Assembly: GCA_024364735.1 (NCBI GenBank)
Contig: JAGFNQ010002581.1
Span: 239,691-303,690 of the forward strand
From: Boesenbergia rotunda
Lineage: Eukaryota; Streptophyta; Magnoliopsida; Zingiberales; Zingiberaceae
Reading direction: 5' to 3'
Length of the DNA stretch: 64,000 nt
The translations under genes were made by a program, and so were the position numbers. Below, piece after piece: positions 11,611 to 21,508 of this stretch (its first letter is position 1; each line of letters opens with the position of its first letter). The notes beneath the pieces are model-generated. The model saw only the letters and a program-made list of their open reading frames with translations, was not told the origin of the DNA and did not search any database.

Positions 11611-14600
11611 ATGGTGGAGGACTTTTGGAAGCAGAGAGCGGCTATCAGATGGATGGGAGAGGGAGAGAGGAATACCAAGTTCTTTCATTCCACAGTGCAG
11701 AAGAAGAGGGCAGCTAGCAGACTTTTCAGAGTTTGGGAGGAGGGGCAGTGCCTGGACCAGCCTGAGAGGATCAGAGAGTCAGGAGTCAGATTTTTTCAGG
11801 AGCTGCTGACAGGGGAGACAGTGGATAGCACGGCTGTGGACACGGAGTTGATACCTTGCTTGATCAGCACAGAGGATAATTTGATGCTAGAGGGCCTCCC
11901 ATCAGCAGAGGAGGTGAAGCAGGTGGTCTGGAGCATGTGCCAGGACAGTGCAGCGGGTCCAGATGGATTTTCAGTGGCCTTCTACAGAGCATGCTGGGAG
12001 ATCGTGGGGGAGGATGTCCTTCAGGCAGTACTGGATTTCTTTCGAGGGGCAGAGCTACCACGGGGTATGGCTTCTACGACTATAGTCTTGATCCCCAAGG
12101 TGGACAGTGCAAAGAGGTGGCAGGATTTCAGACCTATCAGCTTGTGTAATGTGTCTTATAAGATCATCTCCAAGTTGATGGCGCAGAGGATGGCTTCGGT
12201 GATAGGGAAGGTTATATCCCCAGCTCAGAGTGGTTTTGTTCCAGGGAGACTGATTTCAGATAATATCTTGATGGCCCAGGAGCTTGATCACAAGCTCAAC
12301 TATCACATCAGAGGAGGGAATCTTATACTGAAGCTGGATATGGCCAAGGCATATGACAGAGTGCAGTGGGGCGTCCTTTTCAGAGTCATGGCAGCATTTG
12401 GTTTCTCAGAGTCAGTGATTTCTTTTATCAGGAGGTGTGTGACATCTTCATGGTTTTCGGTCCTGGTGAATGGACAGCTGTCAGGCTTCTTCAGATCACA
12501 GCGTGGCTTGAGGCAGGGAGACCCCATCTCCCCTTTCCTCTTTATTCTGGCGGCTGAGCTTCTCTCTAGAGGGATAGAGGCCTTATTTGCAGGGTACCCA
12601 GGGATGGCTTATGTGACAGGGTGTGATATGAGGGTGTCTCACCTAGCTTATGCGGATGATGTGGTCCTTTTCTTGAATGGCTCTCTGGACTGTGTGAGGA
12701 GGCTGAAGGGATTTCTGGACAGGTATGAGGCCCAGTCAGGACAGGCGATCAATGCAGAGAAGAGCTCCTTTTTCCCCTCGAGGCGCATATCAGAGAGGAG
12801 GAGGCAGCAGATAGCTGCTGTTACAGGTTTTGGTTTGGGGGAGAGGCCTATGACTTATTTGGGGGTTCCAATCATCTCAGGGAACAAGAGGACAGTCCAC
12901 TTTGCGCCGCTGTTGGCGAAGATTCAGAGGAAGTTTCAGGGTTGGAACCTCTCACGCCTTTCACATGGGGGTCGCCTGATGCTGATCCAGAGCATGTTGA
13001 GTTCTCTGCCTGTCTATCTCCTCCAGGTGATCTAGCCTCCTTTGGAGGTCCTGAAGAAGCTGGAGGGGGTATTTGCATCCTTTTTCTGGAGCTCAGTGGG
13101 GCATGATAGGAAGGTGCATTGGGTAGCCTGGAGGGACATTTGCAGGCCGAAGCAGGAGGGAGGGCTGGGGATCAGACGACTGACAGAGGTGGGGGCTGCA
13201 TTGTCTATGAAGTTGTGGTTCAGATTCAGAGAGCAGAGCACACAGTGGGCCAGATATTTGAGGAGATCTTATTGTGGGACGGTGGATCCAGGTGTGGTGA
13301 CTCTGAGGAGTAATGCTTCCCCCAGTTGGCGCAGGATGATTCAGACCAGAGTTGTGGCGGAGAGACAGATTGGATGGATAATTGGGAAGGGGCACCTTAG
13401 CTTTTGGCACGACACGTGGATGGATAGGGGACCGTTATCAGAGTGGTGTACAGTGCAGGGGCCTCCAGATGTCAGAGTGGACCGGTTCTTAGTAGGTGGC
13501 AGCTGGAGTCAGGAGCTACTTCAGAGGGTGCTGCCCTCCTCAGTGGCTGTGGAGGTGACAGAGGTTCAGCTGAGGCCCGAGGAGGAGGATGTTATGTTGT
13601 GGCGACCCACCAGAGATGGGAGATTTACTACGAGGTCGGCATGGGAGGCATACAGGACTGCGCACCAGAGGGAGGAGGTAGCGACTGTGATCTGGAGCAG
13701 ACTTCTCCTTCCCACCATTTCTGTGTTCATTTGGAGGTTTTTTAGGAGGCGACTGCCAGTGGATGAGATTTTACAGCAGCGTGGGATATGCTTAGTGTCC
13801 AGATGTCAGTGCTGTGAGGCAGAGGAGTCTTGGGAGCATATGTTCTATGGGAGCCCGGTGGCAGGGGAGGTCTGGGGATATTTTGGACATTTATTTGGGG
13901 TTGGCAGCTGGAGGGTGATGGAGAGTTGGAGAGCAGGCACAGCTTGGAGCAGCACTGGTTCGGTGAGGGAGATCATCCCCCTATTGATTTGTTGGTTCCT
14001 GTGGACGGCCAGGAACGACTCCAAGCACCGGGGTCTGAGGCCAGAGGGGCAGAAGATTGTCAGACAGATCACACAGTATTTGAGGGTCGGGATGGCATCT
14101 GGTATCATCAAGCCTAGGCATTGGAGGGGATCTATCTCGGCAGCACAGGCTATGGTGATCCAGGTGAAGATACGGACATTACACACGATCTCAGTAGTAC
14201 ACTGGAGGAGGCCTGCTGCTGGAGGGTTCAAGCTCAACACAGATGGCAGTTCTAGAGGGAACCCAGGTGAGTCATCTTACGGTGCTATTGTTCGTGATCA
14301 TAATGGGCAGGTGGTGGTGACTAGGCAGGGAGTCCTTGGAGAGGGCTCCAATATTAGAGCGGAGATTATGGCGATCCTGAGAGGCTTGGAGTTGTGTGTA
14401 GAGAGGCAGCTTTCCCCTATTTGGCTGGAGTCAGATTCCCTGGTGGCACTGCATATCATCAGGTCTTCTGGCATCTCATGGGAGTTTCGGGAGGAGATCT
14501 TACGGATCAGGAGGCTGATACGACAGCATGGGGTTACATGTACACATATATATAGAGAGGGGAATGCGGCTGCAGATTTCCTTGCCAACCAGGCGTATCA

Positions 14601-14715
14601 GCTGGATGGAGAGAGGGTGATGGAGGGACAGGAGATTGATGGTCTGTTGCTTGGCATTTGCAGGATGGATAGAGTGGGCTTGCCGTATATCAGGAGCTCT
14701 TGCAAGCCAGGATAG
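11611..14715 (+). pseudogene. LINE ORF2 (RT, zf-RVT, RNase H), one nonsense codon
   Basis: One frame runs from 11611 to 14715 and is broken only by TAG at 13033-13035; the frame is the same on both sides. Reverse transcriptase covers residues 110-400: ASTTIVLIPKVD and DFRPISLCNVSYK, then KLDMAKAYDRVQW, then catalytic AYADD at 12646-12660. A plant-type zf-RVT domain follows near 13690-13860 (WSRLLLPTISVFIWRFF, CQCCEAEESWEH). A C-terminal RNase H covers 14220-14620, with the D-E-D-D residues in LNTDGSSRGNPG, RAEIMA, LESDS and GNAAADFLANQ. The family copies its RNA at a nicked chromosomal target. The N-terminal endonuclease is missing, so the copy is inactive. G+C is clearly higher than in the surrounding LTR DNA. 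Confidence 0.92.
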
Positions 14716-15015
14716 TGCGCTTGATGGATGGTGAATAGCTCCACCTTAGAGCTATCTAGCCCGCAGCAAACGGCTGAGGTAAAGGCACTTTAAATCCGTT
14801 GATGGCTGTGGCTTTGCCTAAAAGCCAGGTAGGGTGACTAGATCCACCTATGGTCTAGCTAGCCCGCAGCAAACGGCTGCGGTAAAGGCATCTTAAATCC
14901 GTTGACAGCTGTGGCTTTGCTAAAAAGCCAAGGAAGGTGAGTAGGTCCACCATTGGCCTACCTAGTCCGTAGCAAACGGCTGCGGTAAGGACACATTAAA
15001 TCCGTTGATGGTTGG
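14716..15015 (+). repeat. Three tandem ~90-bp units after LINE ORF2
   Basis: Three copies begin near 14740, 14845 and 14945. Each has GCCCGCAGCAAACGGCTG (third copy GTCCGTAGCAAACGGCTG), then TTAAATCCGTTGA, then TGGCTTTGCC/AAAAGCC. CAGCAAACGG pairs loosely with CCGTTGA, so each unit can fold. They start just past the stop codon, in the 3' untranslated region. Confidence 0.75.
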
Positions 15016-17750
15016 TCACTTGCCAAAAGTGAACATCGGGTGTGATGGTGGATTTTCTGGGAGCAGGAAAGGCTAAGGCGTGGGTGCATCAGTTTTGATT
15101 GGCGAAGGGAGTTGCAGCTGACAATCGGGCTGTGGAATGGGTTAGCTTCTCTTGCTTTGGCTTTGAATCGCTGCAATGGCTTTATTAACATCTTCTTATC
15201 AGTTTTCAAAGCTCTGCCAAATGATATTGTAATGTACTAATGGAATGCTATAAAATGGGTTTCGGGCTTCCTTCTACTTTGCTGTCTGAATTTTGCACTG
15301 CTCATGTTATTTTGTTGCAACAAATCAGAGTGAACTGAATTGCAGTTTGATCTCAGCCTTTACCGAGGGTGACATTGAGTTTTAGTTATCAAAGGTGGAA
15401 AATTTGGTGGTTTTGTTTTGGCATTTTGATTCATGTGCAGGAGACAGAGACTGTATTTGGGAAAAGGGATCTAGTGCCGAGACAGTGAGCTCATGGGAGT
15501 TAGCAGCTGGATTTCTAATGTGCCAAGCGTGCCAACCATCTGGCACAATCAGGCAAGGAAGGGCTGGCTGCATAGGGAGGCATAGCAAGCTGTGCTGGAG
15601 AAAGATCAGACCTCATATTGATCAGGTATGGCCTGAATACAACTTAGGTTTGGCAATGAATATTTGATACTTGCAGAACATGTCCTTTGGTCACAAAAGA
15701 CTGAAAAAAGGGAAAGCTGTGTACAAGAGTTTCGGATCTGCTGAGCTGGCACAACCAAAACTGTTGAGCGTGCCAAAGTGAAAGGAGTGGTTAGAGCATT
15801 TTCTGATAATGGATCCAAATGGTTTTGAAGCAGCTACATTTACACAGATGGTGGTACTGACAGATGGCCTGACAATTACCCTTGGATGTTGGAAGAGGGC
15901 TGAAGCTGGGTTGATCGAATTTATTAAATCCCCTGACTTTGCTGGTCTCGGCCCAAGCTCTGAATATCTGAAACTTCAGAAACGCAGAAACGAGGTGATG
16001 TTTGGATGTATCAAGCAGCTGTTTTGCGTGCCAATGATATTGAGCTGTTGTGCATCAACTTGAGATATGGGTTTCTGCAATACCAGTGTTCAACCTTTTC
16101 TGTATCGAGATGGTGGACTTGCTGGGGTGCGTGCCAAAGGTGCCGTAGGAGCTGAAACTGCTGTTTCTGTCGGCAGTGGAAGGATTCTGAAAACTAATGC
16201 AGTATTTTAGGGTGGAAGTGTATGGAGTAGAAGGGCTGCTCTGAGAATGGGTATGCAGCAACATGGGAGGCACGGTTGCTGGATTGCAGATTGTGCCAGT
16301 GTGAAATTCAGAAATTCAGAGGGCTACAGAAACTGAACGGTTTTTCAGAAACTTCAGCCCTGGCTTTCTCTCAATACCACAGGAAACTTCAGCTCTGAGC
16401 TGCGTGCCAAATGTGCCACCGGAACAGAAAGTTGGATCTCTGTCAGCTTAGTTGAGTTTTCGGAAACGAATGCAGCATTTGGAAGTGAGAAAATGGCAGA
16501 ATTGGGTGATCAGTGGCACAATCTTGGTGGTCTGGTTGGTGGAGCAACTGGCAAAAACTTTCAGTTTCCACTTGGTGCCGAGAGCTGACAAATTTTGGAG
16601 ATACTGACAATTCAGAAATGTGATGTTTGTAAGGTGATTGATACATTCTGAACTGACTCCTTTGGATACTTATATGGGTGAAACCTGGCTGCAAGGGGGT
16701 TCGGAGGACAGTGTGGGCTGCGGACGGTTGGCATCTGAAAGCCAAAATTGTTTTGGCTGAAAACTGATACTGGAGTCTCTGATAAAGGGTATCAGAAGTC
16801 AGATGCTGAAGGTTGGGGAGAAGGCAATTCTTTTGAGCTGAAAGTGTGCCGAAGGTGCCAAGAGAGCAAGCTGAAGTTTGGCGTTTCTGCTGTAGTGGCC
16901 TAAGCTATATGGTTGTAGTTGGGCTGATGGATTTGATCCTCCAAGGTCAGAATTGACGTGCCAAAACACTGCCGAGCGTGCCAAGCTGAACTGAAATTGG
17001 TCTCCGGGGATGTATCAGACAGAAGTACAAAAGCAGTTTGATATGCAATAGGGTAGAAGAAGTTCAGAACCTTGAATTTCAAACTGAGGGGTCAGATGGA
17101 AGGTAAATAGAAAGGTGACTTGAAGTGTAGCCGAAGCTGGTGGCTCTCTTTGGTTTGATATCCGAACCCTTGTTGCCTTGATCAGTGGACTTTGGATGGA
17201 ACTGAATTTTCATGAAGATTGGAGTGCCTGTCTTTCATGAAGAGCAGAATTTTCTGCTTTGTCAGCAACTGGAACTGAATTGGATGCAGAAGGTCGGCTG
17301 TTTGGAATGCAGAATTGCGGAGGAGGCTAGGATGGAACTGCAAAATAAATGGAGTTTCTGCGAGATCACTCTGTGCTCTGTCAGATGATGGAGTGCCACA
17401 AGTGATGGAGTTTGGCTAGACTCTATGAATTGCGAGGGGGATTTCTGAGTGTTAATTGATTGGGCTACAAAGCTCTCAATGGTGGTCTCTACTGATGCTG
17501 CTAAATTGAAGACACGGGGGGGGGCAGTTAGAAGGCTTCAAGGCACCATTTACTCACGCAAAGCTCTCAATGTCGAAGATTAGAGTTGAAGTAGTAAAAC
17601 CTGTATAGATTCATATAAACAGTTGACGTTTATATTTCTTAACTTTAACTTGTAAATCATTATGGGACGTTGTAATTCTGTATTAGAAGGTTTGGACTTG
17701 TCCCCCTTCTAATATAGATTTTCTTCTTTGGAATAAAATATTCCTTTAAT
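15016..17750 (+). other. LINE 3' non-coding region with dispersed GTGCCAA motifs
   Basis: About 2.7 kb with no convincing protein. Short open frames on both strands have no recognisable domain. CGTGCCAA or GTGCCAAG recurs near 15522, 15760, 16028, 16132, 16403, 16857, 16960 and 16985, often next to a second GTGCC or a TGGCAC. A possible earlier 3' end (ATTGTAATGTACTAATGG ... ATAAAATGGG) lies near 15224-15260. The final 3' end (GGAATAAAATATTCC) precedes the A-tail. Confidence 0.55.
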
Positions 17751-17763
17751 TAAAAAAAAAAAA

Positions 17764-19564
17764 CCATAGAATTACACTAGTGCGCTTTGTGTGCATTGAG
17801 TTGGACCAAAATAGAGGTCATCCAATTTTGTCCTGACTTCATAAATTGTATTGAACCTCAGTTTATATTATGGAATACGATCTCTAAATCCCGAAATAAT
17901 AACAGGCACATATATTTAATTATTATTACTTTGATTTACCAATGGGCGAAATCTATTCTGTTAGATCGATAGGCCCGGTAAGTTGGGAAATAAAATTATC
18001 AACATGGTGTATCGTTGATTATTGACGGAATCCGTGTTCTGCTGAGTCAAGATGAAGATGCCCCCTTGATGAGCTCATAAGGATCGTCATGTCAAATCTT
18101 GCAAGTGGACTATGGTCCGACATAATGAAAAGATTGAGTGGTACTAGTCAAGGATCAAGGGGATAATTAATTAAAATTGTCAGTAATTTAAATTAATTAT
18201 CGGGCATTCGATATCTTAAACACGGGGAGATGGATTACTCATAATAGGTGGAGCCCATATGAAAATATGGGGTTGGTGAGGAAGTTTAATGGGGATCCTT
18301 TAGTGGAATGGATCTCCATTAATGGATTGGATTTGGATCCATTAGTGGGCCAAGACCCAACTCCTCCTCATGGTCCCTACCATAGCCCTATAAATACCCC
18401 ATGGGAGTCATGATACCAAGGCTAATTAATCCCCAATTAATTGAATTAATTAAAACCCTAAAACCTTTCCCTTCTCCTCCTCTCTTCTCTCCCACCTCTC
18501 TCCTAGGGCAAACCTGGCGATGAAGAAAGGAGGGGTTTTCTTCCTCCTCTATTCTTCGCCTCTCTTCCATCTTGCTGCCAACATCCAATAGCTACAGGTG
18601 GAGCTCTCCTCTACCAATTTTGGTGTGCAGCAACAAGGGAGGAGGCGCGGTTTGTCGGCGCAAGGGAGAAGGGTGGGGCCGGTGGTGGAGGTGAGAAAAA
18701 CCATTGGTTTTCTTCACTTCTCTTCATCCCTCTCCCTTCTTCTTTGCTCTTGATGCTCGCTGGACAAGGAGAGGTGTCCCCTTCCTTTGTTGCGTGCGGA
18801 ATCAATGTTGAAGAAGGGTGGCCGGTGGTGAAGTGATGTTCTCCTTTTGGTGTTTGTCGGCGAAAAAAGGAGAGGTTGGAGAAGCTCTTCTTCCTTGTGA
18901 GGTTGTTGCCGCGAGATAGGAAGAAGAAGAGAAGGTTGGCTTGGGCAGTTGTGAAGGAGAGGAGCTCATCTTCCTCAACTTCTTCTCCTTCTTCCTTTAA
19001 GGGTCGCCGGCGGGAGCTAAACCCTAACCCTAGGGTTTGGTGTTGGCGCAAAGAAAGGAAGAAGAGAAAGGATTAATTCGAAGCCTCGGTGATTTCGCGT
19101 CTTGGTAGCTCGTCGCCCACACGACGTCCAAGAGGGGTGGGTCATACGGTAGAAGACTATGAGGTAAAAGACGAGGTATACCTTTTCTATGGCTCCTTCG
19201 TTGTTCTTGTTATTTCATGCTTGTTATTATCATTGCATGTGTTTTTGTTAATTATCATAGTTTAATTATGTGTTAATTAATATTGATAATTAATTATGTC
19301 ATGGTCTCCGATAATAAACACAAAAACCAATGATCCATTCGTTGTCTTTTCCATGATCGGTTGATTCGGAAAGTTACAAGGCCTTAACTTTGGTTTTGGC
19401 CAAGTTGTGACATGAATCAATTGACACGACGATGAGACGATCGTTTGGGAGACAGATCTCTATTCGGATTATATTTTTAATCCATAGACATAGAGAGGTC
19501 TCTCATGTTCGACCTCGTGGTTGCTTAGGAAACCCGCCGAGCCATACCTCGATTACAACCTTCA
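17764..19564 (+). repeat. E3 solo LTR, right part
   Basis: Continues the LTR after the LINE. It is the inverse of the 25899-27400 type LTR, with a TATA-like CCTATAAATACC near 18390 followed by a transcribed CT-rich stretch. Open frames at 18388-19076 lie in this stretch on both strands and are not supported as genes. Confidence 0.85.
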
Positions 19565-19569
19565 TGTAA

Positions 19570-19842
19570 TTCTATAGTCAAGATAGACTAATACCAAATT
19601 ACACTAGAACCATTCCAATGGTTTGCCCAAATCTATCTCGGTTGTGAGCCACTACTTATACTTTACAAGGAACTGATAACATGATATTCTGTGTGGCACC
19701 ACACACCATGTTATCGACAATGTAAAGTATTAGACAATTGCATACATATAACAAATATAAAATGCAAATACATGACCACTGTGATTCTTATTCCAAAATA
19801 GATATTCATACAAAAACCAGGCTTATAGTATACATCCTAACA
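19570..19842 (-). repeat. E2 5' LTR, outer part
   Basis: This is the outer 273 bp of the E2 5' LTR, collinear with 6187-6454. It ends CATCCTAACA at 19842 and is followed by the target duplication GATGT. Confidence 0.92.
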
Positions 19843-19847
19843 GATGT

Positions 19848-20123
19848 GTACCCTTAAGGACATCTAATTGACCTATAATAACACTAAACTCTACATTGAT
19901 AATATTAGTTCAATTAATCTTATAAAAAATCACATTCACCATTCTAGAACTAAACATATTGAAGTAAAACACCATTTTGTTACAGAACATATAGCCAGGG
20001 GTGAAATTGTACTTACACACAGAATCAAAGTCTAACCTAGCTGATATTTTCACTAAACCACTACCTGAGTATAAATTGAGTTCACTAAGAAGGCAGCTAG
20101 AAATGTGGTCAGTAGAATAGGAT
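19848..20123 (+). pseudogene. pol: E1 pol C-terminus (end of RNase H)
   Basis: This resumes the E1 reading after the GATGT duplication. Motifs typical of the Copia RNase H end are visible: LYIDN, HHSRTKHIEVK, HFVTEHIARGEIV and LADIFTKPLPE. At least two stops interrupt it. It joins logically to 4757 and shows that E2 inserted into the E1 RNase H coding region. Confidence 0.88.
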
Positions 20124-21508
20124 TATTTATTCACTGATATGTTTTTGATAATTAAAAAGATTCTTATCATTTTTTAAAAAACATTTTTCATAAACTATTA
20201 ATTATTTTTCAAAATTCATATTTTCAGAATCATATTATTTTAACTTTTTATTTTTTTGACTTAGTTTTTCAAAAAATTACCCCCTTTAAAATTAAAGATT
20301 TCTTCGTTATGGACTTAGCTTAAGAATTAACCCTAGTTTGCATGCTCCTATAGATTTAGAAGCCAATATCTCACAAACACATTAGGATACTTTGATTGAC
20401 AACTTAGACTGAGTTGAGATGCTTAGTTCTATGTCCTGACTCAAGATGCTTTAAGTCAGTGCATCAAGAGTAGTTGGGGCAATAAATATAATTGAACATT
20501 AATCAAGTTTAGTAATCAAGCTTAAAAGTCTAACTTGATCAAATTACTTAACTTGACTAACCCAAGTGAAAGCTACTATTTTATAACAGTTATAAAGTAA
20601 CAAACTGGGTTATACAAGGACCCAAGGAATTAAGAAATGATTATTTTCAAATTTTGTTAAAATTATTACATGGTTTACTTTTCTTAACTTAAATCATGCT
20701 TACACTAAATAAGAATATAAACTTGGTTCAAATTTTATTCTATAGCATCAATTCTTAGTTATTGCTTAATTATTTCATAATTTGTTACTTACAACTTATC
20801 ATTTGCCTTATTAAAAAAAACTCTTGACTCAATTTTTCATTAGCATTAATTCCGTTTTATAATTCTATTTTTTTCTCACATAGAATTATCTTTTTCAAAA
20901 TTTTCTTATGTTTTCAAAACTCATGGGTTCTGATACTCAATTTTTTTTCACATTCTCCTTAATTATTTTTTTTTCAAAAAGGGAAGCATAGAGAAAAGTA
21001 AATATTCTTTCAAAAAAAAATCTATTGTAAATTTTTTGATATATGGCACAGGGAAAGAGTAGAAAAAGTAAAGTTAAATTTTTTTAAATTATTTCCTTTT
21101 TCTGAAAAAATAGTTTCACTTTAACTTAGAGTTTGTTTTGTTAAATGATACTCAAAAGTTTTCAAATATTTTTTTTAATTATTATTTTTCAAAATAACAA
21201 ACATTTTTATACTTAAATTTTTCAAAGAAATTAGAAAATCTTTCAAATTGAAAATTGCATATTTTTTTAAAAACTTCAGGGGGAGAATTTCAAATCAAGG
21301 GAGAGTTTTATGCACTATTTCAATTTTCAAGGTTTTTTTAAAAAAAATATAAATATTTTAAAAATAAGGGGGAGATCACTTATCAAGGGGGAGAGCTAAA
21401 AATTACTTAAATATTGAAACTAGTGCTTTATTGTATTTTATTCTTGCTTATATATAATTTTTAACTTAACTATTGAACTGGGTTGCCATAAATAAAAAAA
21501 GGGAAGAT
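20124..21508 (+). other. E1 3' non-coding domain with polypurine tracts
   Basis: AT-rich DNA without a gene. A block at 20340-20480 (AGATGCTTAG ... AAGATGCTTTAAGTCAGTGCATCAAGAG) has counterparts at 30890-31020 in E9 and 45430-45590 in E11, so this domain is conserved in the lineage. GATATATGGCACAGGGAAAG near 21040 matches the purine-rich blocks of E9 and E11. GGGGGAGA tracts occur near 21280, 21369 and 21387. The tract GGGAAGAT at 21501 adjoins the LTR. Confidence 0.7.

Larger units (their letters stand above)
11584..17763 (+). mobile_element. E4: 5'-truncated L1-type LINE with long 3' region
   Basis: A non-LTR retrotransposon interrupts the E3 LTR. The left junction follows GGTTGTAGTGT and the right junction is an A-tail (about 17752-17763) before CCATAGAATTACAC. 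The intact LTR would read straight across with about 22 more bases, so the insertion removed target sequence and made no duplication. ORF1 and the endonuclease part of ORF2 are absent (5' truncation). RT, zinc-finger and RNase H parts remain. After the coding part come three tandem 90-bp units and about 2.5 kb of non-coding DNA before the A-tail. Confidence 0.9.
11252..19564 (+). mobile_element. E3: solo Copia LTR in opposite orientation, hosting LINE E4
   Basis: The inserted unit begins TGTTAGGATGTATAC at 11252 and ends AACCTTCA at 19564. It is flanked by a perfect 5-bp duplication TGTAA (11247-11251 and 19565-19569). Without the LINE it is about 2.13 kb and reads on + as the reverse of the E0/E2/E8 LTR family. 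No primer site follows its right end and there is no internal region or second LTR. It is therefore a solo LTR, the usual product of LTR-LTR recombination. A TATAAATA box lies at about 18390. A 21-bp segment ending TTTGCATTGTA is duplicated around a T-rich stretch at 11357-11463. Confidence 0.9.
4758..19842 (-). mobile_element. E2: Copia element (RT-deleted) carrying nested E3 and E4
   Basis: The left LTR is 4758-6454 (the 3' LTR, because the element is on the minus strand). The right LTR is 9812-11251 continued at 19570-19842, with E3 inserted in it. LTR lengths agree: 1697 bp and about 1713 bp once E3 is removed. The ends read TGTTGG...CTAACA on the + strand. A perfect 5-bp target duplication GATGT lies at 4753-4757 and 19843-19847. 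A polypurine tract adjoins the left LTR and a tRNA-Met primer site adjoins the right one. The body (6455-9811) is short because most of RT is missing. Confidence 0.93.

Noticed and set aside
13042..13410. Antisense open frames opposite LINE ORF2 (e.g. 13093-13410, 13845-14240)
   Set aside because: They are shadows of the GC-rich sense frame and carry no domain.
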